Shown piece by piece: positions 17,323 through 29,000 of a stretch of DNA of 42,610 bases. Position 1 is the stretch's first letter. Each line of letters begins with the position of its first letter. The notes under the pieces were generated by a model that was not told the origin of the DNA, made no database searches, and worked only from the letters and a program-made list of their open reading frames with translations. This stretch comes from CAYPCH01 sp964409165 (GTDB lineage: Bacteria; Bacillota; Clostridia; Acetivibrionales; Acetivibrionaceae): positions 1 through 42,610 of the forward strand of contig CAYPCH010000014.1 in assembly GCA_964409165.1 (NCBI GenBank). The letters run 5' to 3'. Both the position numbers and the translations under genes were made by a program.

Positions 17323-18849
17323 CTATATATGTTCTTCAGCATAACATGGTACTGATATGTAAAATATTGAACCCCTTCCTTCCACCGATTCAAACCACAT
17401 ATCCCCTCCGAACTGCCCCTTTACGGATGAATATGATATAAAAAGCCCCAATCCCGACCCACTCTTTCCCTTTGTTGTTGCCATTTCCTTAAAAAGTCTC
17501 GTTTGAATATGTGTTGGGATACCTCTTCCATAATCCCTTATTTTAAATATAATAGAATCTTTATCAATATTTATGGTAAAATCAACACCCAACAGGCTTT
17601 GCTTATTCAAGTCGTATGATTGTATTGCGTTTATTAAGACATTGTTAATTATCTGAACCATACTATTTATGTTTCCGCATATTTTAGCTTCCAAAACCCC
17701 TCTGCCCGTCTTAATATTCAAGTTGCAACCACTTGCTTTCAGCTGGTATCCCATAAGGACACGAACAGTCTTTAACAAATCATTTACCGAAAAAATTGTG
17801 GACTCCCCGTATGAAAAATTTGTTACTTGACCTTTTACTGCAGTAATCATATCCGACATATATAACATCTGAGGTTTTATCTGTCCCAGCCATTTTTTCA
17901 TATCCCTCGCAATCTCATGATGGTCTTCCTTTGTAACTTCATTATCTCCTATTGAACTATTATATTCCTTAACCAGATCTGAAATCTCATCTACTGTTCC
18001 GGATATTGACGCTATAGGGTTTAATAAATTATGGGCTACACCTCCTATCATCTGTCCTAAAGTTGCCATACGTTCCAATTGTATCAGCTTTTCCTGTGAT
18101 GATCGGAGCCTTTCAATTGCTACTTTTCGCTCTTCCATAAAAGTTTTATACATGAAGAGATTTTTACTTGTGACAAAGAGATCAAAAAGCATAAAGGATA
18201 AAAGTGCTGTATTAGCTGTAAAGAGTCCAATATCCTTAATATTTTGAGTTATATAACGAAAATACATAAAGTTATAGCTTATCGCAAACAAAGTAACAAC
18301 TACGTAAAACAGCATTCTCGTTGACAATATTAAATTTGCTTTTTCAGGAAGTCTTTTTATTATTTTATTGTGTTTGAGAATCCACATAATAAATGTTAAA
18401 CATGTAATAAAAATCAATATACTCAGAAGATACGCCTTTTTACTTTCAATTGATATAAAGCTTGAAATGGATATAAAACTTGGAACAGACATTTTATATA
18501 CAAGGCAAACTGTTGAAACAGCCAAAGCCTGTGTTACCGATACAATCACCAACAAGTATAAGCCAAAAGACAAGATTAACTTTCTGTAACTTAAGCTTAA
18601 ATAAAATTTATATGCCAGAACAATAACAATAAAAGATACAATATCTTTTATAAATAAAGCGATTCCCAGATACCTTATTATCCACTCAGCCATTATCATA
18701 ATTATCCATACAGACACAGCCAATATAAAGCTTTTGGAAATGCTTTTTTTTTCTATATCACACAAAAGACTGCAAAAAAAAGGTATATACATTAGCATAG
18801 TAAGATCTGCTACAAAAGATGTCAAAATATAAAATAAGAAATTATTCAT
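17323..18849 (-). CDS. Membrane sensor histidine kinase (paralog 3)
   Basis: 508-residue paralog of the next gene with the same plan: about eight membrane segments (1-225), linker, H-box, conserved EYNSSIGDNEVTKEDHHE stretch and HATPase_c domain (NNVLINAIQSY, RDYGRGIP, GSGLGLFISY). The H-box is atypical: His273 is followed by NLLNP rather than NLRTP, so the residue after the phosphorylated His that usually governs phosphatase behaviour differs from its paralogs. GAGG lies about eight bases before the ATG. It is first gene of the two-kinase operon; a MITE starts 29 bases upstream and could affect its promoter. Confidence 0.91.
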   Translation of the reverse strand: MNNFLFYILTSFVADLTMLMYIPFFCSLLCDIEKKSISKSFILAVSVWIIMIMAEWIIRYLGIALFIKDIVSFIVIVLAYKFYLSLSYRKLILSFGLYLLVIVSVTQALAVSTVCLVYKMSVPSFISISSFISIESKKAYLLSILIFITCLTFIMWILKHNKIIKRLPEKANLILSTRMLFYVVVTLFAISYNFMYFRYITQNIKDIGLFTANTALLSFMLFDLFVTSKNLFMYKTFMEERKVAIERLRSSQEKLIQLERMATLGQMIGGVAHNLLNPIASISGTVDEISDLVKEYNSSIGDNEVTKEDHHEIARDMKKWLGQIKPQMLYMSDMITAVKGQVTNFSYGESTIFSVNDLLKTVRVLMGYQLKASGCNLNIKTGRGVLEAKICGNINSMVQIINNVLINAIQSYDLNKQSLLGVDFTINIDKDSIIFKIRDYGRGIPTHIQTRLFKEMATTKGKSGSGLGLFISYSSVKGQFGGDMWFESVEGRGSIFYISVPCYAEEHI

Positions 18850-18878
18850 TCAATACCTCTGCAAATTTACATTTATTA

Positions 18879-19011
18879 CTCAACTTTCCCACAGTATTTA
18901 TGGGCTCTTTGCCACTAACGTAGCATTGCTCACCGCGGTCAAAAAGTAAACTTTTTGCCCTTAACTTGTGAGCAACCAGAGCCTCAAAATACTATAAGTG
19001 GGAAAGTTGAG
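18879..19011 (+). mobile_element. MITE copy 1 (133 bp)
   Basis: Terminal inverted repeats CTCAACTTTCCCAC / GTGGGAAAGTTGAG enclose a mostly self-complementary interior, including the perfect hairpin-forming GGTCAAAAAGT region. It is flanked by the 7-bp direct repeat TTTATTA (18872-18878 and 19012-19018). It has no coding capacity, so it must rely on a transposase encoded elsewhere. Confidence 0.88.
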
Positions 19012-19256
19012 TTTATTACTTTAAGATTTGGGTGGTACAGGTACTGCTATGCTTCAGTTTTTCATAATCATTAGCAATACAAATTATATACTTAAAATTA
19101 TATCTCTGCAACATAAAAGGTTAATGCTGGTTTTTTGCTGGCAGAAAAATAAGTCTGAATCTTTATTGACATATAAAAATTTTGTTAATTCTGCACAATT
19201 TGGACAAGCAAAATTTTGTACACTTTTATAAATTTATGTAGTATAATATTAAATAG

Positions 19257-19393
19257 AAACTGATGCCCCGTGTCAGAATTCCTTTAGAAAAGCGGGGCAC
19301 AAGCATATGGTGTGTATTTTTAATACTTTGAAAAGCTGGAAATTATCACTGTTAAAAAGCGCCAGCTATGCCTTATGAGTAGTCAATCAGTTT
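19257..19393 (+). ncRNA. Candidate structured RNA in the leader of the giant gene
   Basis: A closing stem AAACTGAT (19257-19264) / ATCAGTTT (19386-19393), eight perfect pairs, encloses two further perfect stems: GCCCCG (19265-19270) / CGGGGC (19293-19298) and AGCTGG (19334-19339) / CCAGCT (19362-19367), plus a small GTAT/ATAC hairpin. A TATAAT lies ten bases upstream, so the RNA could be at the 5' end of the giant gene's transcript. It resembles a riboswitch-type multi-branch fold but I cannot match it to a known class. G+C in the stems is high for this AT-rich gap. Confidence 0.42.
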
Positions 19394-19705
19394 TAGCAAG
19401 AAGTCAAATATTTTTAAGCTTTCAGGAGGATAAAATAAACAGTAAATGTGATATCTATTTGTAATTTTGATTATTTATTCTACTGGTATTTTTAGATTTC
19501 AAAACTAAACGTTAAGTCTTAGAGATTACATATTTTGAACATTACTTGAAGTTTTTTGTGTTTGTTTCAGAAGAAAATACGATAGAAAATACATATAAAC
19601 CCACTTTACATTTGTTTAAAACATCTCTAAGTTCCCATGTTAAGTTTTGCTTCTAATGAGAGGTTTATTCAGTAAAATAAATATCCTACTTTTTATACTT
19701 AACAA

Positions 19706-19838
19706 CTCAACTTTTCCACTTATAGTGTTTTGAGGCTCTGGTTGCTCACAAGTTAAGGTCAAAAAGTTTACTTTTTGACCTCGGTGAGTAATGCTACGTT
19801 AGTGGCAAAGAGCCCATAAATACTGTGGGAGAATTGAG
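19706..19838 (-). mobile_element. MITE copy 2 (133 bp, inverted)
   Basis: Same 133-bp element as 18879-19011 but in opposite orientation, slightly more decayed at its ends (CTCAACTTTTCCAC and GAATTGAG). The flanks TTAACAA (19699-19705) and TTAATAA (19839-19845) are a 7-bp duplication with one mismatch. It lies inside the presumed leader of the giant gene. Confidence 0.86.
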
Positions 19839-19957
19839 TTAATAATTAACATATAGAGCAAAGGCAGGAAATACTTTTTTGCCTGTTTTTGCAGTTTTAT
19901 TTAAACAAAAACTGTTAACACGCATCGGTATCAATAAGTTTCAAAAGACAAGGAGTG

Positions 19958-20035
19958 ATGCTGGCAATAAAATTATATGCAATTTTATGCAACTCGTATT
20001 TACTAATTGATTTTAAAAAGGGAGGCCAATTATGA
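19958..20035 (+). CDS. Possible 25-codon upstream open reading frame
   Basis: ATG at 19958 opens a 25-codon frame whose TGA (20033-20035) overlaps the giant gene's ATG (20032-20034) in an ATGA arrangement, the classic layout for translational coupling. The product would be short and hydrophobic (MLAIKLYAILCNSYLLIDFK...). However its SD-like AAGGAG is only two bases from the ATG, which is poor spacing, and the giant gene has its own GGGAGG. It may be chance. Confidence 0.2.
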   Translation: MLAIKLYAILCNSYLLIDFKKGGQL

Positions 20036-23000
20036 AGGTAAAACTCAAAGTCCTAGTTTCGTTGTTTTTGTGTTTTCTACTAATTTTAGGACAGCTTCCG
20101 CCGGGACTGGCAGTACAAGCTGCAGACAGCGGAACTGAATCTCTAGTGTTTGAACCCTCCGAATACAGCGTATTCGAAGATGTTTATGGCAGTCCAACGC
20201 CTATTCCCACATCGATACCAACCCCCATACCGACACCGACCATAAGTCCGACACCTCAAAATCCAGTTATCTCTGGTCTTGTCGAACTTCCGTCCGGTTA
20301 TGTTGCTCCTAGTGGGGGGTTAAGTGTCACTGTTTATGCAATAGACGGTAAAACAAGTAAATATTCAAGTGTCAAAATAGCTGCAGGACAGAACTCTGCA
20401 GCATATTCCATTACAGTTCCCCGGAATGAAGCAACCTCTGGCTACCGTGTTAAGTATTCCACATCATATGATGTATATGCTTCCGAAGGCTTTTACAGTT
20501 CTGGCGGAACAGTCAAGGATTCCGAATTATCTGATCTTATTGATGTTAGCAGCACCAGCAAGGATGATATTAACCTTACACTTATACCAAATAAAAAAAT
20601 AAGTGGTACAGTTTCACTACCGGAAGGAGTTGCTCCCGAAGGCGGAGTTGATGTTTCACTGTATGCAACAAACGGCAAAAGCAGTACTAATAAAAAGGCA
20701 TTTAAAATAGAAGCTGGTAAAAGCTCTGTAGCATATACGCTTTACATTGGAGAAGTCTCAGGCTATGCAGTAAAATACGAGACAAAAAACAATGAATATA
20801 CAGCTTCAGGTTTTTACAACGAGGAAGGTGAAAATGATACTGTAAGAATTATATCCACTGCAACCAAGCTTAATACCACAAGTTCTGATTTAGACGGTAT
20901 TAACTTTGCCCTTATACCCAAAAAAGTGATATCAGGTAATATCCTTCATCCAAATGGTCCCGCACCAACCGGTGGAGTAACAGTGAAAATAACGGCCGAG
21001 TGCGGATCGGATAAAATAACAGAAACCCTCAATTTTGATGAAGGTTTAAGCTCTTTACCTTACACATTGAAGGTTCCGCCGAACAGCAAAGGGACAGGCT
21101 ACACAATTAGCTGTACAACACCTAATGATATAAAATATCTTTCCCCTGCATATTACCAATCAGGCGAACCCTATCTGGTAAGATCCGAAACACTGGCAAC
21201 CCTTATAGATGTAAGCTCTGAAAGCGAGGAAAATCTGGACCTTCCTTTAGCACCAAAAAGGATAATAAGCGGAACAATATCGCTACCGGAAGGGAACTCC
21301 CCCGACGGTGGCATAGGTATAAAAATAAATGCCGTATACGGCTCTGACAAAGCAAGCACAGACGTAACTATACCTGCAGATAGCAACTCAGCAGAGTACA
21401 CCTTATACGTTCCCGAAGGTTCTGCCTATACAGTAAGCTACTCTATAAAAAACGAGGCCTACGTTGATGTTGGCTACTACAACAATTTGGATACTGTAAG
21501 CGAAAGTAATGCTGCTACTACTGTTGACACTGTTTCTGGAGATCAGCATGGAAAAAACATGATGCTTATAGCCAAACGACGTGTAGAAGGCACGGTATAC
21601 CTTCCTTCTGGAAAGGCACCTGCAGGAGGTCTTAATGTAGATGTCCACGTTTCCAATGGCACTAAAAAAATCGGAAGTAAAAGTATTATAATAGATGAAG
21701 GAGAAGATTCGGTCTCATACTATGTATATGTCCCTACAGGTTCGGGATATAATGTACGTTATGAGGTGATTAACAACCTGTATGTAAAAACGGCTTACTA
21801 TAACAATAACAGCATGGTCAGGAATCTGAGTTCAGCCACTTTAATTAATGTTGACACCGACAGACCCGGCATTAACCTTACGATAATGGAAAACCGCACC
21901 ATAAGCGGTGTTTTATCCATGCCGTCGGGGGTTGCTCCTGTTGACGGTATAAGCTTCAAAGTTTCAACCTCATCAGGTTCAGATAAAGCAGAAACCACCG
22001 TTACCATACCCGAGGGTGATGACTCAGTGCCCTATGAACTTAATGTACCTTCAAACGATGGTTACATAGTAAAGGTTGAGCTGTTAACCTTGGATGCAAT
22101 TTACATGAACACACAGTATTACAGTGACGGAGGTACAGTTTACAACCTGGATTCGGCACATCCTGTCAGCACATCCAGCGAAAGTCAAACAGATATAAAC
22201 ATAGGTCTTCTCGAAAAAAGAACCGTCACTGGAACAATATCTCTTCCACCAGGTATGCCGGAATCCTATGAAGGCTGGATATTCACCTTTGATATAGATA
22301 AAAGAATAACAGAGGTTATAATTGAGCCCGGAAAGAGTTCAGCCAATTACAAACTATACTTTAATCCCGGCAAATACAACATCGGCTATGAATGCGGTAA
22401 GGACAGCGTATTTGTTTCTCCCGGCTATTACAGCACCGGAGGCACTGTTACAGACAAGACAAAAGCAGCTTTGGTGGATGTAACAGAAGGAAATCAGCCA
22501 GGTATCAACATTGTACTGCTCCTCAAGAAAACAATCTCTGGTAAAATAATGCTTTCAACAGGCAAAGCTCCTGAAAAAGGCTATACTATAACACTAAAGG
22601 CTTCAAATGGAATAGATACAACAAGCTCCAATTTTACGATATATGAAGACGAGCAATCGCGAGATTACACGCTGTATGTACCCCCAGGGGACAAATACAA
22701 GGTTTGGTATGAAATTTCCAAGGACTATGATTATAATTTTGTAAGTCCGATGTACTATAACTCTGACGGTATGGTGAGAGATTCCAATTCGTCCTCCTTA
22801 ATGGATCTACGTACCGACAATAAAACAAATATTGACTTGACCCTTATTGAAAAACGTATAATACGCGGTAACGTCCTACTTCCTTCAGGAATTGCCCCAA
22901 GCGGAGGTATGAATTTAAAAGTTAAAGCTTCCAACGGTAAAGATACCGATGAGGTATCCGTGTCTATCCCTGAAGGAGCGGGAAGTGCAGAATATCAATT

Positions 23001-26000
23001 GCTTGTCCCTGCAGGCAAAGACTATAAGGTACAGTATACTTTGGATGCAGGTGGAGATTATGCTTCAGGCGGATACCACGGTGTCGGAGGCACAACCCTG
23101 AATGTCAGTGCAGCGGCATTATTGGACACCACAGTCGGAAACAAAAACAATATAAATTTGACACTCATACAAAACAGGATAATAAGCGGTAAATTGTCAT
23201 TACCCTCTGGTGCCAAAGCCTCCAGCAAACTTAGTGTCAAGGTATATGCATCAAAAGACCATTTTGTCAACGTTGATATACCTTCTGGCAACAACTCTGC
23301 TTCATATACCCTTAAGGTTCCACCAAACGTGGAAGGTTCAGGATATAAAGTCTATTACACTATGTCTGCAAATGCAAATTATCTATCCACCGGCTACTAT
23401 ATGAATGCAGGAATGACAAAAGATGAAGCAAGTGCTGACCTGGTTGATGTGAGTAGCTCAAACAAGGAAATAAATCTTATGCTTATTTCCAAGAGCAGCA
23501 TAAGTGGGGTTATTTCCCTGCCTAAAGGTACTGCTCCTCAAGGCGGAATAAGTGTAACAGTAAATGCAAACAACGGAAAGGATTCAGGTTCTATAAAGGT
23601 TATAATTGCTGAAGGTACAGCTTCAATACCCTATACCATTAATGTACCCGCCGGAACCGATTATAAAATCAAGTACAATGTAGCAAATACAGCTTATATT
23701 AAGGAAGGATATTACAGCGGATCTGCTACTACAAGAGATGCAACCAAGGCTTCTTCAGTGGATGTAGGCAACGAAGGCAAAACAGACATAGACCTTGAAC
23801 TTATTGCCAAAAGTAAAATTGAGGGAACAATAACACTCCCAAAGGTTGCTCCTGCTGGAGGATTAAAAGTTACCATCAGAGCTATAAACGATGCTGAAAA
23901 TGAAAACGTACAAGTTATAGTTCCCCAAGCTGTGAAGTCTATACCATATACTCTTTATGTACCAGCTGGAAGCGACTATAAGGTTCAATACGAGATAACA
24001 GACAAAAGCTATATGCCTCTAGGATATTACGGAAACTTAGTAACCACTCTTGAGGAGTCCGCAGCTAAGCCGGTTGATGCCACTAATGATATTGATTCAA
24101 TTAATATAAATCCTATTGCCAAAAGAGCCATTGCAGGTTACGTTAAACTTCAATCAGGGGTAGCACCTGCTGGAGGAATAGAAGTAACTGTAAATGCAGT
24201 AGCCGACAAATCCATTATGGACTCAGCCAAAATAACAATTGCTGAAGGCTTGAATACTTCCCCGTACACTCTATATGTACCTTCCGGGGAAACAGTTGTC
24301 ATACAGTATACAACCATTAACACAAGCTTTATAAGTCCCGGCTACTACTCACAATCGGGCACAACCGAGCTTGACGGTTCGGCAACCCCTCTCAAACTAA
24401 CTGGGGATCTTGAAAGCATTAATATGACTCTTCTGCCGAAAAGCATAATAAGCGGTACGATATTTATACCAGAAGGTGTTGCTCCCATAAGCGGTATAGA
24501 TGTCAATTTGACAGCATCCAATTCTTCAGGCAGTATAAGCTTCAAACTGACTATACCGGAAGGTCATAACTCTGTACCTTATACCATCTATGTACCTTCC
24601 GAGGACGGATATACACTGAAATACAATACCTCAGCGGAAAAGTACGTAGCAGAAGGCTATTACAGTATAAACGGAACAACCAGAGATGTATCGAAAGCTA
24701 GCCGTTTGAGTACAAAGACCTCTAATCAGGTTGGAATCAACGTTGGACTGATACCTAAAAAAATTATCAGCGGACGTATTTCCATACCAAAAGGCATTGC
24801 CCCTTTTGGAGGAATAAAGCTCAAACTTGAAGCATCAAACGGTAAAGACAGCGGCTCTACCAACATAGTAATATCTGAGGTGAGCAGTTCTGCTTCCTAC
24901 GAGCTTTATGTCCCCGCCGGTTCGGACTACCTGTTGAGCTATAAAATAACAAATCCCGACGGAAAATATCTTTATCCCGGGTATTACAACCTGGTTGAAT
25001 CTGAAAGGGATAAAGAAAATGCAACTTTGCTTGACCTTTCCGAAAAGGACGCTTTAGGAACTAATATGACCCTTATAGAAAACAGACTTGTATCAGGAGC
25101 TATAACGCTTCCTTCAGGTACAGCCCCAACCGGAGGTCTGACCATAAGCATTACTGCTTCAAATGACCGTGACATCATCAAGACATCGGTTGTAATGACA
25201 CAGAAAAGCAGTTCTGCAAATTACAAGCTATACCTTCCCGAAGGTTCCGACTACATTATAGGCTATACAATAAACCATGAAAATTATCTTTCGGGATTCT
25301 ATAACACAAATGGAACTGTACTTGCTAAAGACGAGGCCTCAACTTTCAATGTCGCAAAGGAAAACATTTCGGGTCTTAACATACAGATGATTGCCAAAAG
25401 AATAATAAGCGGTACTGTTTCACTGCCTAACGGTGATTTGGCACCATCCGGCGGAATAAGTGTTAAAGTTTTCACCGGATCCTATTCAACAAACGTTACA
25501 ATACCGCAAGGTGAAAGCTCTGTTGCTTATACTTTAAGGACATCTCCCAATAAATCCGACTCAGGCTACATTGTTCAATACACACTGTCTTCGTCCTCCA
25601 AATACGCTCTAAACGGCTATTACAGCACAGAAACAACAGTTGCAGGAAGTCAGACTGCCTCTCCTGTTGACGTAAGTAGCAGTGACGCATCAAACATAGA
25701 TATGACCATAATAGACAAGCGGATTATTAACGGCAAAATCAAGCTACAGTCAGGAAAAGCTCCTGAAGGAGGCATAAAAGTGACCATATCCGCCGATGGT
25801 ACAAAATTCTCAACAGATGTTACCATCCCTTATGGTACAAGTATTGCCGAATATGACCTTAAGCTTGACCCTAACAAGTTTGGAAACGGATACAAGGTCA
25901 AATACTCCGTGGATTCCAAATATGGCTATGTCTCAACAGGCTATCACAGCGTTAACGGCACAGTTCTTGCCAATAAAGAGGCAACACCGGTGGACGTTTA

Positions 26001-29000
26001 TTACGTTAACCAAAATATAGGCGAGCTTCTTATAATGAGCAATAACTACATAAAAGGTACCATGTCACTTCCGCTCGCTGGCGCATCAGCACCAAATGGA
26101 GGTATGCCGGTAAGCATTATTGCTGAAAACACCATAAATAAAACAAGTAATTCTGTAGATGTAACAATACCAGAGGGTGAGAAATCAGTTGAATACGTGC
26201 TGAACCTTCCTCCGGGATCAAACTACAAGCTTTATTATAAAACCATCAACAACAAGTATGTTGAATGCGGGTATTACAGCACCTCAGGAACAGTTTCAGA
26301 CCCTGCAAAAACAGAATTACTAAGCGTTAGCGGAAACATTGAAGGAAAAGACCTATGTCTGATATCTAAGAAATCAATATCAGGTCAGGTTTTAATGCCT
26401 TTTGAAATGCAAGCTCCCGCTTCAGGAATCCAGATAGAAGTAATAGCAGAGAATAAAGTGTTTAAAGATTCCGTTTTCGTGACAATTCCCGGAAACAATG
26501 AATCTAAGAACTATACCCTGCTTATGCCTCCTGCTTCCGACTACAAATTGTACTACAAACTGTCATCATCAGAGCAATATGTTAATCAGGGATACTTTTC
26601 AAATGTTGATACAAAGCTTGAGCAAAATGAAGCAACACTTATAGATATCAGCGTTAACGATAAGCCTGACGCAGACATTACGCTCATTAAAAACAGTACA
26701 ATAGGCGGAAGTATACTGCTCCCTACCGGAAGTACCGCACCAAACGGTGGCATTGACGTAACAATAAGTGCCACAAGCGGTAAATGTTCCAACAAGGTAA
26801 ATGTCCTGATTCCAGAAGGAGAAAGCTTTATTGACTACTCCCTGGCTGTCCCGCCAACATCAGGATACAGTGTGTCATATAAGGTCTCAAGCGACCTTGA
26901 TTACGTTACTACAGGTTATTACAACATTGTTGAAACTACTATAGACAAGAGACAGGCAAGTCCTATTGATTTGACTTTCGATGACAATAAGAGCATTAAC
27001 TTTACACTTATACATTACAACTCAATAAGCGGAAACATATCGCTTCCAGAGGGGAATGCTCCTTCCGGCGGAATTACCGTAACTGTATTTGCCCAGAATT
27101 CCTCAAAAAACATCCGGGAAACTACAGTTACAATACCCGAATCAAAAAGCTCTGCCGAATTTAATATTTATGTTCCCGATGGCACAGGCTATAAAGTATC
27201 TTATGTAATGGCACCAAACGCAAAATATGCCGACAAGGGATTTTTTACTCCTTCCGGCACAGTGCTTGATGAAAATTCATGTGTTCCACTTGATATAATC
27301 GGAGCATCAAGCCCAGACACCAATATTACTCTTATAGCCAAAAGGATCATCAGCGGTACTCTATCCCTGCCTGATGGAGAAAAAGCACCTTCAGGAGGAA
27401 TAACCGTAGAAATAAGTGCAATTGACGGTGACACTAAGACTGTAACAATACCTGCCGGAAGCAGTTCTGTTGAATACAGTTTGAATGTTCTGCCCAATAC
27501 AGTTGGTTTTGGATACAGAGTCAAATTTGAAACAGTTAAAAACTACAACTACATAAACTACGGCTACTACAGTGCTTATGGATGCGTAAGAGAAGAAAGG
27601 AATGCACATCCTGTAGATGTAAGCATCGGCAATGCTGAAAACATCGATCTTTTGATATCAAAGCACCGTACCATAGAGGGAAGCATTTCCGTCCCGGGGG
27701 GTGTTGCTCCTGAAGCCGGAATAACCTTAAGCATTATAGCCTCAAATAACATTGACAGTGCTGAAACATCGGTATTTATACCCGGAGGTTCTGACCATGC
27801 TACCTACAAATTGTCCATACCTCCGAACGACGGAAACAATCCGTATAAGGTAAGGTACGAAAACTGGCTGAACAACAGCTTTGTAACAGTCGGTTACTAT
27901 AGTACTGAAGATGGAATGGTCAAAAATAGCAGCATGGCTTCTGATGTCAATGTCAGAGAAGAAAACAAGAAAAACGTAAATCTCACATTGATCGGCAAAA
28001 AGGTTGTATCTGGAACTATTTCCTTGCCTAACGGTGATACTGCTCCAACTGGCGGTCTCACAGTAACCATTACAGTAAAAAATGATGATGATGCTACGGC
28101 AACAACTGTAACCATTCCAAAAGGCGAAAATTCCCGTGAATATTCTATAAATGTTCCTGTTGGAAAAAACTATATGATTGGTTACGGAATAACTACCAAA
28201 AATGATTATGTTACATGGGGTTATTACAATAGTAGCGGAATGACATACATGCCTGATGACGCCGAGTTAATCAATATAGGCAGTGAAAACATAAGTGAAA
28301 TTGACTTGACTCTGCTTACTAAAAAGACCATAAGCGGAACCGTTTCACTGCCTGGTGGCAACATGGCACCATCTGGCGGTCTCAAGGTTGAAATATATGC
28401 TGAAGATGCTGGTGATGCATGGGTAACCATCCCTTCCGGCGAAAACAGTATTGAGTACGCTATGAAAGTATTGCCCAATATCGAAGGAAAAGGATATAAA
28501 GTAAACTACAGAATTTCCTCCGAGTACGATTTTGTCAATTACGGCTATTACCACCAAGACGGTACAGTCAGAAACAGCAAGCTGGCACAACCCGTAATCG
28601 CCAATAACAGCGATGTATCCGATATTGACATAAAAATCATGAGGCCAAAAGCAATAGAAGGTACGGTTCAATTACCCGAAGGCATGAAAGCACCTCAAGG
28701 CGGTATAACAATTAATATTGCTGTTTTCAATGAAACTGATGGTGCGTCAACTGAAGTAAAAATACCTTATAATCAGAGTTCTGTTGAATATTCCATAAGC
28801 TTGCCTCCAAATGACCCGGGCTATGGATATAAAGTCAGATATGAAAACTGGTCAAATACACTGTACACAACTTACGGGTATCACGGTGATACAGAAACGA
28901 CGGTAAACATATCCTATGCCAAGTTAGTGGATATACACACAGCAGATGCTTCTGGTATTGATATGACTCTTCTCAGGAAAAAGACAGTAAACGGAAAAGT

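Larger units (their letters stand above)
18850..20031. other. Long gene-free leader of the giant surface protein gene
   Basis: 1,182 bases between the kinase operon (minus) and the giant gene (plus). Contents in order: MITE copy 1, an AT-rich stretch with a TATAAT (19242-19247) but no well-spaced -35, a candidate structured RNA (19257-19393), an unused strong SD (AGGAGG at 19424) with no following frame, MITE copy 2, a weak terminator-like hairpin (19862-19890) and a possible 25-codon upstream frame (19958-20035). Confidence 0.75.

Noticed and set aside
1829..18849. Kinases plus transporter considered as a single two-component operon
   Set aside because: Genes are on opposite strands with terminators between them, and only the two tandem kinases are clearly co-transcribed.
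19028..19231. Plus-strand 67-codon frame between the two MITEs, beginning GGTGGTAC like a T-box core
   Set aside because: No ribosome site, TTG start, unlike any protein; the GGTGGTAC is not followed by the CGCGG of a T-box and has no stem I or terminator around it.
19862..19893. AGGCA/TGCCT hairpin with T-run in the giant gene's leader as an attenuator
   Set aside because: Only about five pairs with a long loop; too weak to call a terminator.
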